From Bacillota bacterium (GTDB lineage Bacteria; Bacillota; UBA4882; UBA10575), in the NCBI GenBank assembly GCA_012521315.1, contig JAAYMP010000174.1, forward strand, positions 1 to 6,405: DNA of 6,405 nt, in the 5' to 3' direction. The notes under the pieces were generated by a model. It ran no database searches. It saw nothing but the letters and a program-made list of their open reading frames with translations, and was not told the origin of the DNA. The translations under genes and the position numbers were made by a program. Shown here one piece after another: positions 1 to 5,154 of this stretch (its first letter is position 1; each line of letters begins with the position of its first letter).

Positions 1-1485
1 CGACAACCAAAGGGGGAGACCGGCGCGCCCGCCGGCCCAAAGGGCGGCCAGCCAGCCCCCGGCAGCCGCGGCCCCGAGGACCATAACCAGCCGGAGGTAC
101 CGCCGGCGTTCCAGCCTTCTTAGTTCCGCTTTCGCGTTTTCCCATTTCAAAGTGGCATTTTCCAACTCGGAACGGAGATAAGCCCGCCGGGACTCATATC
201 CCTTTAACGTTTCAACCAGGTCCGGATCGGCCTCTTCAAACAGGGGGTACTCTGCCGTCCGGATCCGCCGGTTTTCGGCCGCCGCCGCCTCCAACTGCTC
301 CCATTCGGCCCAAAGGGTAAGCGCTTCGGCCGCCTGCTCGCCGCGTCTGGCCACCACCGCCGCCGGTTGGGGGCCCAGCGCCGACCAGTCGGGACCGGTG
401 GGGGTGACCGCCGCCCCTTCGTCGGCGGCCAAGCCGCCGTGACTTTCGGCCTCCAACTCGGCAATCCCCTGCTTAATCCGGATCTTCTGCTGAACGGTGG
501 CCTCCAGTTCACCAAGGATCGCCGCGGTTTCGGCCGGCACCGCCGGCCCCCAGGGGTAAGCGGCCTTTTCTTCTTCAAGCCGGCTTAACGTCGCCTCCAA
601 CTCCCGCGCTTGTTCCCTACTCTTCTGCACCTGGGTATAGACTTGCCGCGCCGCCTCGTATTGCTGCTTCAAATGCTGCCACTGTCCCCAGAGGGTCAAG
701 ATCCGTTCCTGTGCCGCCAGTTTTTCCTCCTGTTTGACCCGGTCGTTTTCCTTCTCCGCCAGGCGCTTCCGGACCGCTTCCAACTGGTCAACCTGGGCAC
801 GGTCCCGGTCAATCACCGCTCTCGTCGTTTCGATCTCCGCCGCCAATTGTTCCAAGCGACGGGGTTCGATAGCATCCCTGGGCGTAACCCCCCGGCGGCC
901 GGTGAAACGGGTGAACTTCCGCAGCTCCTCGGCCAGCCGGTCGGCGGCCTCTTTAAACCCTACTCCGGTTCCGGACAACAACTCTTGGACCCGGCTGTCA
1001 AGCTCATCGGCCTCCGGGAGCGGTTGCGTCAGACAAAAAGTGGCTTCGAACAAGTCCTGAGCATTAAGGCCGATTAACTCTTGGAGTTTCTCCTCGTAGC
1101 GCCGGTTCCGCCGTTGGGCCCGGGGATTATGGGTTCCGCCGATGATCTCCCGGTACTCGCCGTTTTCCAACCGGGCCAGGGAGATCTGGTTGTTCTGGAA
1201 ATTCCGCCGCAAGCGGTAGCTGTCCTCGTCAACCCGCCAGACCAATTCGCCTTCAAAACCAAGGGGGTGGTCCCAATTCAGGTAACGGGCTTGGCCAAAC
1301 ACGGTGGGGTCGGTAGTCTGGGGTAAACCGAAGAGCAGGGCAGTGATCCCGGCCACCAAGGTTGATTTCCCGGACTCGTTCGGGGCCACGAAGACGTTAA
1401 GCCGGTCGGTAAAGACAAATTCCGTGGTCTCCCGGTAGGGACCGAACCCGGTGAGGCGCACCCGGTCAAACTTAACGTTCCCCAC
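1..1485 (-). CDS. YhaN/Rad50-like AAA ATPase, N-terminal 495 residues (partial, runs off left edge)
   Basis: This is the ATPase partner of the metallophosphoesterase encoded just upstream, a Rad50/SbcC/YhaN-type protein expected to act with it on DNA ends. The reading frame is open without interruption from the GTG at 1485 to base 1, and the C-terminal half lies outside the window. Residues 1-33 form the usual first strands (GNVKFDRVRLTGFGPY). Walker A is APNESGKST at 34-42, and a Q-loop-like FCLTQPLPEA lies at 150-159. About 200-460 is charged, Leu/Glu/Gln/Arg-rich coiled coil. From 463 on the chain turns hydrophobic (YLRLVMVLGAAAAGGWLAAL), after the basic cluster RRLERRR at 456-462. No CxxC zinc hook is visible. 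GTG is chosen because GGGGGG lies about 7 nt upstream and the N-terminal fold begins at once. The start overlaps the previous gene by 14 bp, implying translational coupling. A membrane segment inside the coiled coil is, from family knowledge, typical of Bacillus YhaN rather than SbcC. Walker B and signature motifs are not in the window. Confidence 0.9.
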   Translation of the reverse strand, partial: MGNVKFDRVRLTGFGPYRETTEFVFTDRLNVFVAPNESGKSTLVAGITALLFGLPQTTDPTVFGQARYLNWDHPLGFEGELVWRVDEDSYRLRRNFQNNQISLARLENGEYREIIGGTHNPRAQRRNRRYEEKLQELIGLNAQDLFEATFCLTQPLPEADELDSRVQELLSGTGVGFKEAADRLAEELRKFTRFTGRRGVTPRDAIEPRRLEQLAAEIETTRAVIDRDRAQVDQLEAVRKRLAEKENDRVKQEEKLAAQERILTLWGQWQHLKQQYEAARQVYTQVQKSREQARELEATLSRLEEEKAAYPWGPAVPAETAAILGELEATVQQKIRIKQGIAELEAESHGGLAADEGAAVTPTGPDWSALGPQPAAVVARRGEQAAEALTLWAEWEQLEAAAAENRRIRTAEYPLFEEADPDLVETLKGYESRRAYLRSELENATLKWENAKAELRRLERRRYLRLVMVLGAAAAGGWLAALWAGGRAGLPLWLS

Positions 1486-2611
1486 AGGCTTTCCCCCCTT
1501 GTAAGGCCGCAATTCCTTTCGCCATGGCCAGGTAGTTGCGGCGCTGTTCTTCCGGGGTGGCCGCCGCGGCCATCCGCGCGAGCATCCGCTGCAAAAAAGC
1601 CCCCCGCAAGGTCGGTTCGGCGGCCCACGCTTTAAGGATGGCCGGGTCGAGAAAGGCGGTCTCATCCCGTACTTCGCAATAGAAATATTGCCGCTTCAGT
1701 TGTTCCGTCAGGAGCACCCAATCGGGTAAGAAGGAAAGGACGCCCGTGAACCGAAAATCCACCACCGCCTCGGTATCGGCCCTTTTTCGAAGCTCCTCAC
1801 CCAACCGGATCTCGTCCATCCCGGTCACATCCAGCGTCACCTGCCGGTAAGGCCGGACCGGCGCCGGTATTTGCTCTACCCGCGGCGATCCCTCCCCAAG
1901 CTCAACGACGGTAAAGCATCCGGTCCCGGGATCGCTCAAGTTCTTCCCTTCGACCATCCCCGGGTAGACCAGCAAGGTATTGCCCACCGTTCGGACCTGG
2001 TGTTGATGGAGATGGCCGAGGGCCACATAATCATAACCGGCCGCCGCCAAGCCCTGCGCCGACAGGGGGAGGCTGCGCTCGCCGGCCAGCCAATCGATGG
2101 AACCATGAAAGACCGCCACATGGAGCCCGTCCTCCGGGCCCCGGGGGAAGTCCCGCAAGGGCTCCGTCCCCCCGGTCAGACCGCCGGTATAAGCCAGACT
2201 ATATAGATAACAGGGCATCCCGCCTAGGGTCAACACGCCAACCCGTTCCGGCAGCGGGTTGGTCACCAGAAGGCCCGGCCACTCCCGGCCGTACTGACGA
2301 TAGACCGAGTCGTGGTAGGTAATTTCATCATGATTCCCGGGCACCGTCACCACCTGAACCCCCGCCCGCACCAGCCGTTCCAGTTCGGCCAGGACACTGA
2401 CGACCAGGTCCGCCGGCGGACGATGGGTCTCAAAAAGGTCCCCTACGATCAAGACCAACTGGATCCGGGCTGCGGGATCAATGGCCAGATCAACGGCTTT
2501 TCTTAATAAACCATCCCGTTCCTGTTGTCGCTCGGCCTCCCGGCCCCCCCAGTCCCGGGGCGCCCAACCAAGGTGGAGGTCGGCCAGATGCAGGCAGCGA
2601 ATCCGCGCCAT
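1472..2611 (-). CDS. Mre11/SbcD/YhaO-family DNA repair exonuclease (calcineurin-like metallophosphoesterase)
   Basis: Probable metal-dependent DNA nuclease of 379 residues, the partner of the downstream ATPase in double-strand-end processing. All phosphoesterase motifs are visible: DLH (D11, H13), GDLFETH (D58, H63), GNHD (N93, H94), a histidine in FHGS (H169) and GHLHQH (H200, H202). These supply the two-metal ligands and the catalytic histidine known from Mre11 and SbcD. The C-terminal part (about 250-379) is a poorly conserved capping and partner-binding region ending in Ala/Arg-rich helices. ATG at 2611 is preceded by GGAGGGG about 5-6 nt upstream, a strong ribosome binding site. The stop overlaps the next gene's GTG start. 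The opening IRCLHLADLHLGW and the transmembrane segment of its partner favour YhaO over SbcD, but both belong to one superfamily. Upstream lie a LexA-like palindrome and a terminator, described separately, which may control this operon. Function in this organism is inferred from the family. Confidence 0.93.
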   Translation of the reverse strand: MARIRCLHLADLHLGWAPRDWGGREAERQQERDGLLRKAVDLAIDPAARIQLVLIVGDLFETHRPPADLVVSVLAELERLVRAGVQVVTVPGNHDEITYHDSVYRQYGREWPGLLVTNPLPERVGVLTLGGMPCYLYSLAYTGGLTGGTEPLRDFPRGPEDGLHVAVFHGSIDWLAGERSLPLSAQGLAAAGYDYVALGHLHQHQVRTVGNTLLVYPGMVEGKNLSDPGTGCFTVVELGEGSPRVEQIPAPVRPYRQVTLDVTGMDEIRLGEELRKRADTEAVVDFRFTGVLSFLPDWVLLTEQLKRQYFYCEVRDETAFLDPAILKAWAAEPTLRGAFLQRMLARMAAAATPEEQRRNYLAMAKGIAALQGGKACGER

Positions 2612-2636
2612 AAAACCCCTCCGTTTTTTTCACTTT

Positions 2637-2669
2637 CGTATAATAATAATTGGGCAAAGCCGACCCCAA
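2637..2669 (-). promoter_or_regulatory. Possible weak promoter for the nuclease-ATPase operon
   Basis: Reading the minus strand, a TTGGGG (2669-2664) is followed after 18 nt by TATTAT (2645-2640) inside an AT-rich TATTATTATAC stretch. The -10 matches consensus at 5 of 6 bases and the -35 at only 3 of 6. A perfect TTGACA lies further upstream at 2700-2695, but no convincing -10 follows it at 16-18 nt. Which -35 is used, if any, cannot be decided by eye. The ATG at 2611 follows after a purine-rich leader with GGAGGGG. Confidence 0.35.
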
Positions 2670-2682
2670 TCCTTTTTTTCGC

Positions 2683-2696
2683 CAAACAAATGTTTG
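2683..2696. promoter_or_regulatory. LexA/DinR-box-like palindrome upstream of the nuclease gene
   Basis: CAAACAAATGTTTG is a 6+2+6 inverted repeat (CAAACA and TGTTTG). It fits the Gram-positive LexA/DinR operator CGAACRNRYGTTYC at all but two positions (G to A in the left half-site, and the variable last base). The deviation is symmetric, giving AAAC-N4-GTTT instead of GAAC-N4-GTTC. It lies about 72 nt upstream of the nuclease ATG and shares two bases with a perfect TTGACA hexamer (minus strand, 2700-2695), where an operator would be expected. An SOS-controlled repair operon makes sense, but the weakened core could also be a site for another palindrome-binding regulator. Confidence 0.4.
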
Positions 2697-2704
2697 TCAA
2701 GGGC

Positions 2705-2735
2705 AAAAGAAAAAGCCCCCCGGCACAAGGAGGCT
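2705..2735 (-). terminator. Intrinsic terminator ahead of the nuclease operon
   Basis: On the minus strand AGCCTCC (2735-2729) pairs with GGGGGCT (2720-2714), giving a 7-bp GC-rich stem with one G-U pair and an 8-nt loop. TTTTTCTTTT follows directly (2714-2705). This is a textbook Rho-independent terminator. It ends whatever is transcribed from the promoter at 2964-2992, or acts as a conditional terminator in the leader of the nuclease gene. The complementary A-rich side gives no good terminator in the plus direction. Confidence 0.85.
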
Positions 2736-2750
2736 CCCTTCCTTCATCCA

Positions 2751-2828
2751 TTAAGGATCGCGGTAAAAAACCAGGATACCGTCGTCTGTTTTTTGACACC
2801 TATCCTGCGGATAGGTGGGTGATCGCAC
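2751..2828 (-). CDS. Possible 25-codon small ORF inside the RNA unit (very tentative)
   Basis: GTG at 2828 opens a frame ending at TAA 2753-2751 and encoding a 25-residue peptide ending in DDGILVFYRDP. A strong GGAGGAGG (2848-2841) lies upstream, but its 12-nt gap to the GTG is longer than optimal. The codons overlap the 9-bp hairpin and the 3' arm of the long-range helix, so RNA structure may explain the sequence better than coding. No family is recognised. It could be a leader peptide, a small protein or chance. Confidence 0.12.
   Translation of the reverse strand: MRSPTYPQDRCQKTDDGILVFYRDP
2797..2817 (-). other. Perfect 9-bp hairpin within the RNA unit
   Basis: CACCTATCC and GGATAGGTG form a perfect 9-bp stem with a 3-nt loop (GCA when read on the minus strand). 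No T-run follows on either strand, so it is not a terminator. Its 5' arm can alternatively pair with an upstream GGATAG at 2842-2837, next to a GGAGGAGG run. Confidence 0.7.
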
Positions 2829-2963
2829 AAACGCTTCTATCCTCCTCCGCTCTGAAATGAGGCCCGATATCCACGTTTAAATCTAGATCTCCCGTTGTTC
2901 TAATGTAGGTTCAAAAAGCAGATCGTCGCATATCCCAGAATGTTTACCTGTTTTGTGTTTATT

Positions 2964-2992
2964 ATTCTAACGGAAATGCCCGTCGTGATCAA
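2964..2992 (-). promoter_or_regulatory. Sigma-A-type promoter driving the RNA unit or leader
   Basis: On the minus strand TTGATC (2992-2987) and TAGAAT (2969-2964) are separated by exactly 17 nt. They match TTGACA at 4 of 6 and TATAAT at 5 of 6 positions. The region downstream is AT-rich (AATAAACACAAAACAGG), which suits initiation near 2957. It starts 26 nt after the stop of the small membrane protein gene, so it would give a transcript independent of that gene. Confidence 0.6.
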
Positions 2993-3018
2993 CCGGATGA
3001 TTTTTCCTGCGGTCCGGG

Positions 3019-3462
3019 CTACTCAGGCTGTTCGGGCTGCCCTGGCTGCTCAGACTGCCCGGGCTGTTCGGACTGCCCGGGGCCGGGCTCCGCATCGCCT
3101 TCGCCGGCCATGCCCCGTCCGGCGCCCGTATCCACGTGTACCCGTGGCAGGTAATAATCGAGTACGGCAATCAGCCCGGCGGCCAACAGCACGCTGACAA
3201 CCGGGAGGCGTTCCCGCAGGAAGACAAAAGCATAAAAATAGATGGTCAAGGCTGAAACCCCAAACAGGAGTATCCTTTGCTCGCCGGGTGCATCGGCCAG
3301 CACGAAGGATTCCCCAACCGTCGCCAGGAAAGCCGACAAGAGGCTGACCCATAATAAATGGGTCACGGTATAAGCGGAGAGCCCCGGCACCACATAAGCC
3401 AGGAAAAAGAGGGTCAGGAAGGTAAAAAGCGCCCGTCTCAGCCCGCTGTTCCAGTTCACCAT
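3019..3462 (-). CDS. Small four-helix membrane protein with a GQSEQP-repeat tail
   Basis: A 147-residue protein of unknown function. Four hydrophobic segments are visible at about 9-28, 34-55, 63-82 and 86-105, with short loops. A hydrophilic Gly/Glu/Gln/Pro tail follows (about 110-147) and ends in three tandem hexapeptides, two GQSEQP and one GQPEQP. Size and topology resemble the small Bacillota membrane proteins of the DUF2512/YndM type, but I do not see enough sequence identity to assign that. ATG at 3462 has AGGGGTG about 7 nt upstream and an in-frame TGA two codons upstream, so the start cannot lie further out by much. An overlapping frame of similar length exists in the same interval, but it lacks membrane-segment logic and is rich in Arg, as expected for a shadow frame. 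The neighbouring hydrolase gene upstream is co-directional but separated by 109 bp and a hairpin, so co-transcription is uncertain. Confidence 0.75.
   Translation of the reverse strand: MVNWNSGLRRALFTFLTLFFLAYVVPGLSAYTVTHLLWVSLLSAFLATVGESFVLADAPGEQRILLFGVSALTIYFYAFVFLRERLPVVSVLLAAGLIAVLDYYLPRVHVDTGAGRGMAGEGDAEPGPGQSEQPGQSEQPGQPEQPE
3025..3078 (-). repeat. Three tandem 18-bp units encoding GQSEQP / GQSEQP / GQPEQP
   Basis: The 3' end of the membrane protein gene encodes residues 129-146 as three copies of a hexapeptide, the last with Ser changed to Pro. The DNA units are similar but not identical, with several third-position differences. Such in-frame 18-bp repeats can change copy number by slippage. 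The tail is likely disordered. Confidence 0.85.
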
Positions 3463-3535
3463 CGATCATCACCCCTGTTTTCATCCTATTCCCGAACCGG
3501 CCTTTTCTTACCTAATTATTTCCCCGCAAACCTGC

Positions 3536-3565
3536 TTTTACCCGGAAACCGGGTGGCGGGTAAAA
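3536..3565. other. Inverted repeat between hydrolase and membrane protein genes
   Basis: TTTTACCCG (3536-3544) and CGGGTAAAA (3557-3565) form a 9-bp stem with a 12-nt loop. A shorter alternative, ACCCGG-AAA-CCGGGT (3540-3554), nests inside it. It begins 6 bp past the hydrolase stop codon, the normal place for a terminator, but neither strand has a T-run after the stem. It may be a weak or Rho-assisted terminator, or a stabilising 3' hairpin. Confidence 0.5.
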
Positions 3566-3571
3566 ACAAAA

Positions 3572-4171
3572 TTAGAGGCCAAAGACATGCCGTCCAATGC
3601 GGGCCACGATGCGCCGGGTCCAGATCCACCGGCTAACGGGTTTTGACGGGTTCCAAAAGAACAACGCCCCGCCGCTTGGGTCCCACCCGTTGATCGCATC
3701 ACCGGCCGCTTTGATCGAATCACTGCTGGGGTTGGTGTAAATCCGGCCGTTGGCCACCGACTCAAAGGCTAAAGGTTGGAAAACCACCCCGGCCAACGTG
3801 TTCGGGAATTTGGGGCTCTCGACCCGGTTAAGGATAACCGCGGCCACAGCTACTTTGCCTGAATACGGTTCGGCCTCCGCTTCCGCGTGGACCAAACGGG
3901 CGAGCAAATAACGGTCCACCCCGGCGCGGGACCCCCCGGCCGCCCTTGCCGTCGTCTGCGTCGGGATGGTCAGCTTCTGACCGACCCGGAGATGATCCGT
4001 CCATAAACCATTCCAGCTCCGTAGCGTATTGACGTTCACCCCGACCCGGCGCGAAATCCGGTACAAGGTATCCCCCCGCCGCACCGTGTAGATCCAATTG
4101 GCGGCGACGGGGACCATCCAGATTGCCGTCAAAAGAAAAGCCAACAGGATAATCCAGTTTCTTTTCTGCAT
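3572..4171 (-). CDS. Secreted LysM + SleB/CwlJ-type cell wall hydrolase
   Basis: A 199-residue exported peptidoglycan hydrolase. Residues 1-24 are a signal peptide or signal anchor (basic MQKRN, then a hydrophobic core, then VAA). Residues 28-70 are one LysM domain (YTVRRGDTLYRIS ... LRVGQKLTIP), which binds glycan chains. Residues 86-199 are the Hydrolase_2 domain of SleB and CwlJ: LLARLVHAEAEAEP with the predicted catalytic Glu97, VAVAAVILNRV, FPNTLAGVVFQP, GWDPSGGALFFWNP, and a C-terminal IGRHVF. In the family this domain degrades spore cortex peptidoglycan during germination, as a lytic transglycosylase in the case of SleB. Classical SleB carries a PG_binding_1 domain instead of LysM, so this may be a cortex enzyme or a vegetative relative. 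ATG at 4171 has GGAGGGG about 7 nt upstream. It lies 104 bp after the permease gene. A hairpin follows its stop. It appears complete. Confidence 0.93.
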   Translation of the reverse strand: MQKRNWIILLAFLLTAIWMVPVAANWIYTVRRGDTLYRISRRVGVNVNTLRSWNGLWTDHLRVGQKLTIPTQTTARAAGGSRAGVDRYLLARLVHAEAEAEPYSGKVAVAAVILNRVESPKFPNTLAGVVFQPLAFESVANGRIYTNPSSDSIKAAGDAINGWDPSGGALFFWNPSKPVSRWIWTRRIVARIGRHVFGL

Positions 4172-4275
4172 TTCATCCCCTCCGTTTCCCTCTTATCCTA
4201 GCCCAAGAAAAACCGAAGTATGCATACGAACAAGGGGATAAAACGCAAAAAAGCAAACCTCAGCCCGGCATTATT

Positions 4276-5145
4276 CTAGGCTTGAATCCGGGGGTCCATG
4301 ATATCACGAAAGGCATCGCCGATTAAATTCCAGGAAAGAACAAAAAGCACCATGGCCAGGCCGGGATAGACCACCGTAAACCAATATTTCAGCACATTAC
4401 CCTGGTCGCCGAGCATCCAGTTCCGGGCAAAACTAAGCATCTGTCCCCAGTCGGCATAACCTTCCGGCGCGCCAAGGCCGAGAAAGCTCAAAGCCGAAAC
4501 ACTGATGACAATGGAGCCAATCTGCATCGAAGCCTGGATCAGCACCGGAAAGATGGAATTGGGCAGAATATGCCGGGTAATGATCTTAAAGTCGCTGACC
4601 CCAATCGCCCTGGCCGCCAAGACATATTCTTCTTGTTTCACCGCCAAAATGTTGCCGCGGATCATCCGGGCGTAGGGCATCCAACCCAACGCAATCAAGG
4701 GAATCATCACATTGTTGAGACCCGGTCCAAAGATGGAGACAAAAACCACCACCCCAATCAAATAGGGGAAACTCATGAAAATATCGGTAAACCGCATCAG
4801 AATTTCATCCCATAATCCGCCGTAATAGGCGGCGATCGAACCAAGAATAATCCCGATGAGGGCCCGGAAAACAATGACTATAATGCCAACCCGGAAAGCC
4901 GTCCGTGTCCCCCAGACCAGTCCATAATAAATGTCATACTGCCCCTGGGTTAAACCCAGCGGATATTTGGCCGAAGGCGGCGTCGGCTCCAACGTCCAAC
5001 CCCGGCGCGGAATCCGGTAGGGATCACTGCCTTTCGGCGGCGGGGCCAGCCACGGCGCGGCGATGGCCACGACCACAAAAAACAACAGTAAAATCAGGCC
5101 CAAAAGCGAGATGCGGTTTTTCACCAGTCGTCGAAGGATATTCAT
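4276..5145 (-). CDS. dppC: DppC/OppC-type ABC transporter permease
   Basis: Inner-membrane permease of 289 residues, the second transmembrane subunit of a peptide/nickel-class importer. It starts with the OppC N-terminal segment (basic NILRRLVKNR, then a helix at 13-34). A periplasmic stretch and the BPD_transp_1 core follow, with helices near 84-106, 122-142, 144-158, 198-222 and 257-279. The EAA coupling loop that contacts the ATPase is at about 174-196 (YVLAARAIGVSDFKIITRHI). The end (SWNLIGDAFRDIMDPR) is typical of the family. The usual PLGTDxxGRD signature after helix 1 is replaced by PLGLTQGQYDI (62-72), which marks a divergent subfamily. ATG at 5145 lies 9 bp after the preceding permease. 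Its ribosome binding site TAGGTG contains that gene's TAG stop, so translation is likely coupled. No ATPase gene follows. The substrate cannot be told from sequence. Confidence 0.95.
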   Translation of the reverse strand: MNILRRLVKNRISLLGLILLLFFVVVAIAAPWLAPPPKGSDPYRIPRRGWTLEPTPPSAKYPLGLTQGQYDIYYGLVWGTRTAFRVGIIVIVFRALIGIILGSIAAYYGGLWDEILMRFTDIFMSFPYLIGVVVFVSIFGPGLNNVMIPLIALGWMPYARMIRGNILAVKQEEYVLAARAIGVSDFKIITRHILPNSIFPVLIQASMQIGSIVISVSALSFLGLGAPEGYADWGQMLSFARNWMLGDQGNVLKYWFTVVYPGLAMVLFVLSWNLIGDAFRDIMDPRIQA

Positions 5146-5154
5146 GATTTACAC

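Larger units (their letters stand above)
2705..2957 (-). ncRNA. Candidate structured small RNA or terminator-controlled leader, about 250 nt
   Basis: A promoter-to-terminator unit with no convincing gene inside. The transcript would start near 2957 and end in the terminator at 2705-2735. Visible structure on the minus strand: GGATATCG (2872-2865) pairs with CGGTATCC (2781-2774), extended outward after a 2x2 mismatch by AAAC (2878-2875) and GTTT (2771-2768). Inside this lies a perfect 9-bp hairpin with a 3-nt loop (2797-2817). Further out CATTA and TAATG may pair, giving an overall rod-like fold. GGATAG occurs twice (2842-2837 and 2805-2800), but only one CTATCC is available to pair, so alternative folds are possible. 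It is not recognisably a T-box, SAM, TPP, cobalamin, tmRNA, RNase P or SRP RNA. A rod with internal bubbles recalls 6S RNA, but I see no conserved sequence that would prove it. It could instead be the 5' leader of the downstream nuclease gene. Confidence 0.4.

Noticed and set aside
610..1077. A 155-codon plus-strand open frame, and several others of 60-110 codons on the same strand
   Set aside because: They lie antisense to the ATPase, whose frame is continuous and has recognisable motifs. Their products have no family features, and GC-rich codon usage readily creates such shadows.
2503..2799. A 98-codon minus-strand frame covering the terminator and the nuclease start
   Set aside because: It runs through a strong terminator, the LexA-like palindrome and the 5' end of the nuclease gene, and its product shows no recognisable features.
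2705..2957. Identification of the RNA unit as 6S RNA, T-box or a named riboswitch
   Set aside because: No diagnostic conserved motif of these families could be found by eye. A rod-like fold alone is not specific.
3050..3484. A 144-codon minus-strand frame overlapping the small membrane protein
   Set aside because: Its product is rich in Arg and Gly with no membrane segments, whereas the alternative frame gives four clean hydrophobic helices, a good ribosome binding site and regular repeats.
4194..4227. Palindrome GTATGCATAC with TGCATA as a possible sigma-G -35 for the hydrolase gene
   Set aside because: TGCATA fits the sigma-G -35, but the sequence 18 nt further (TAGGATAA) is a poor sigma-G -10. 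A sigma-E reading is no better. A 10-bp palindrome alone is weak evidence.
4236..4280. Possible terminator after dppC (AGCC/GGCT pairing followed by GCTTTTTTGC)
   Set aside because: The stem is only 4-5 bp and the T-run lies several bases away, so I do not call it a terminator. Readthrough into the hydrolase gene remains possible.
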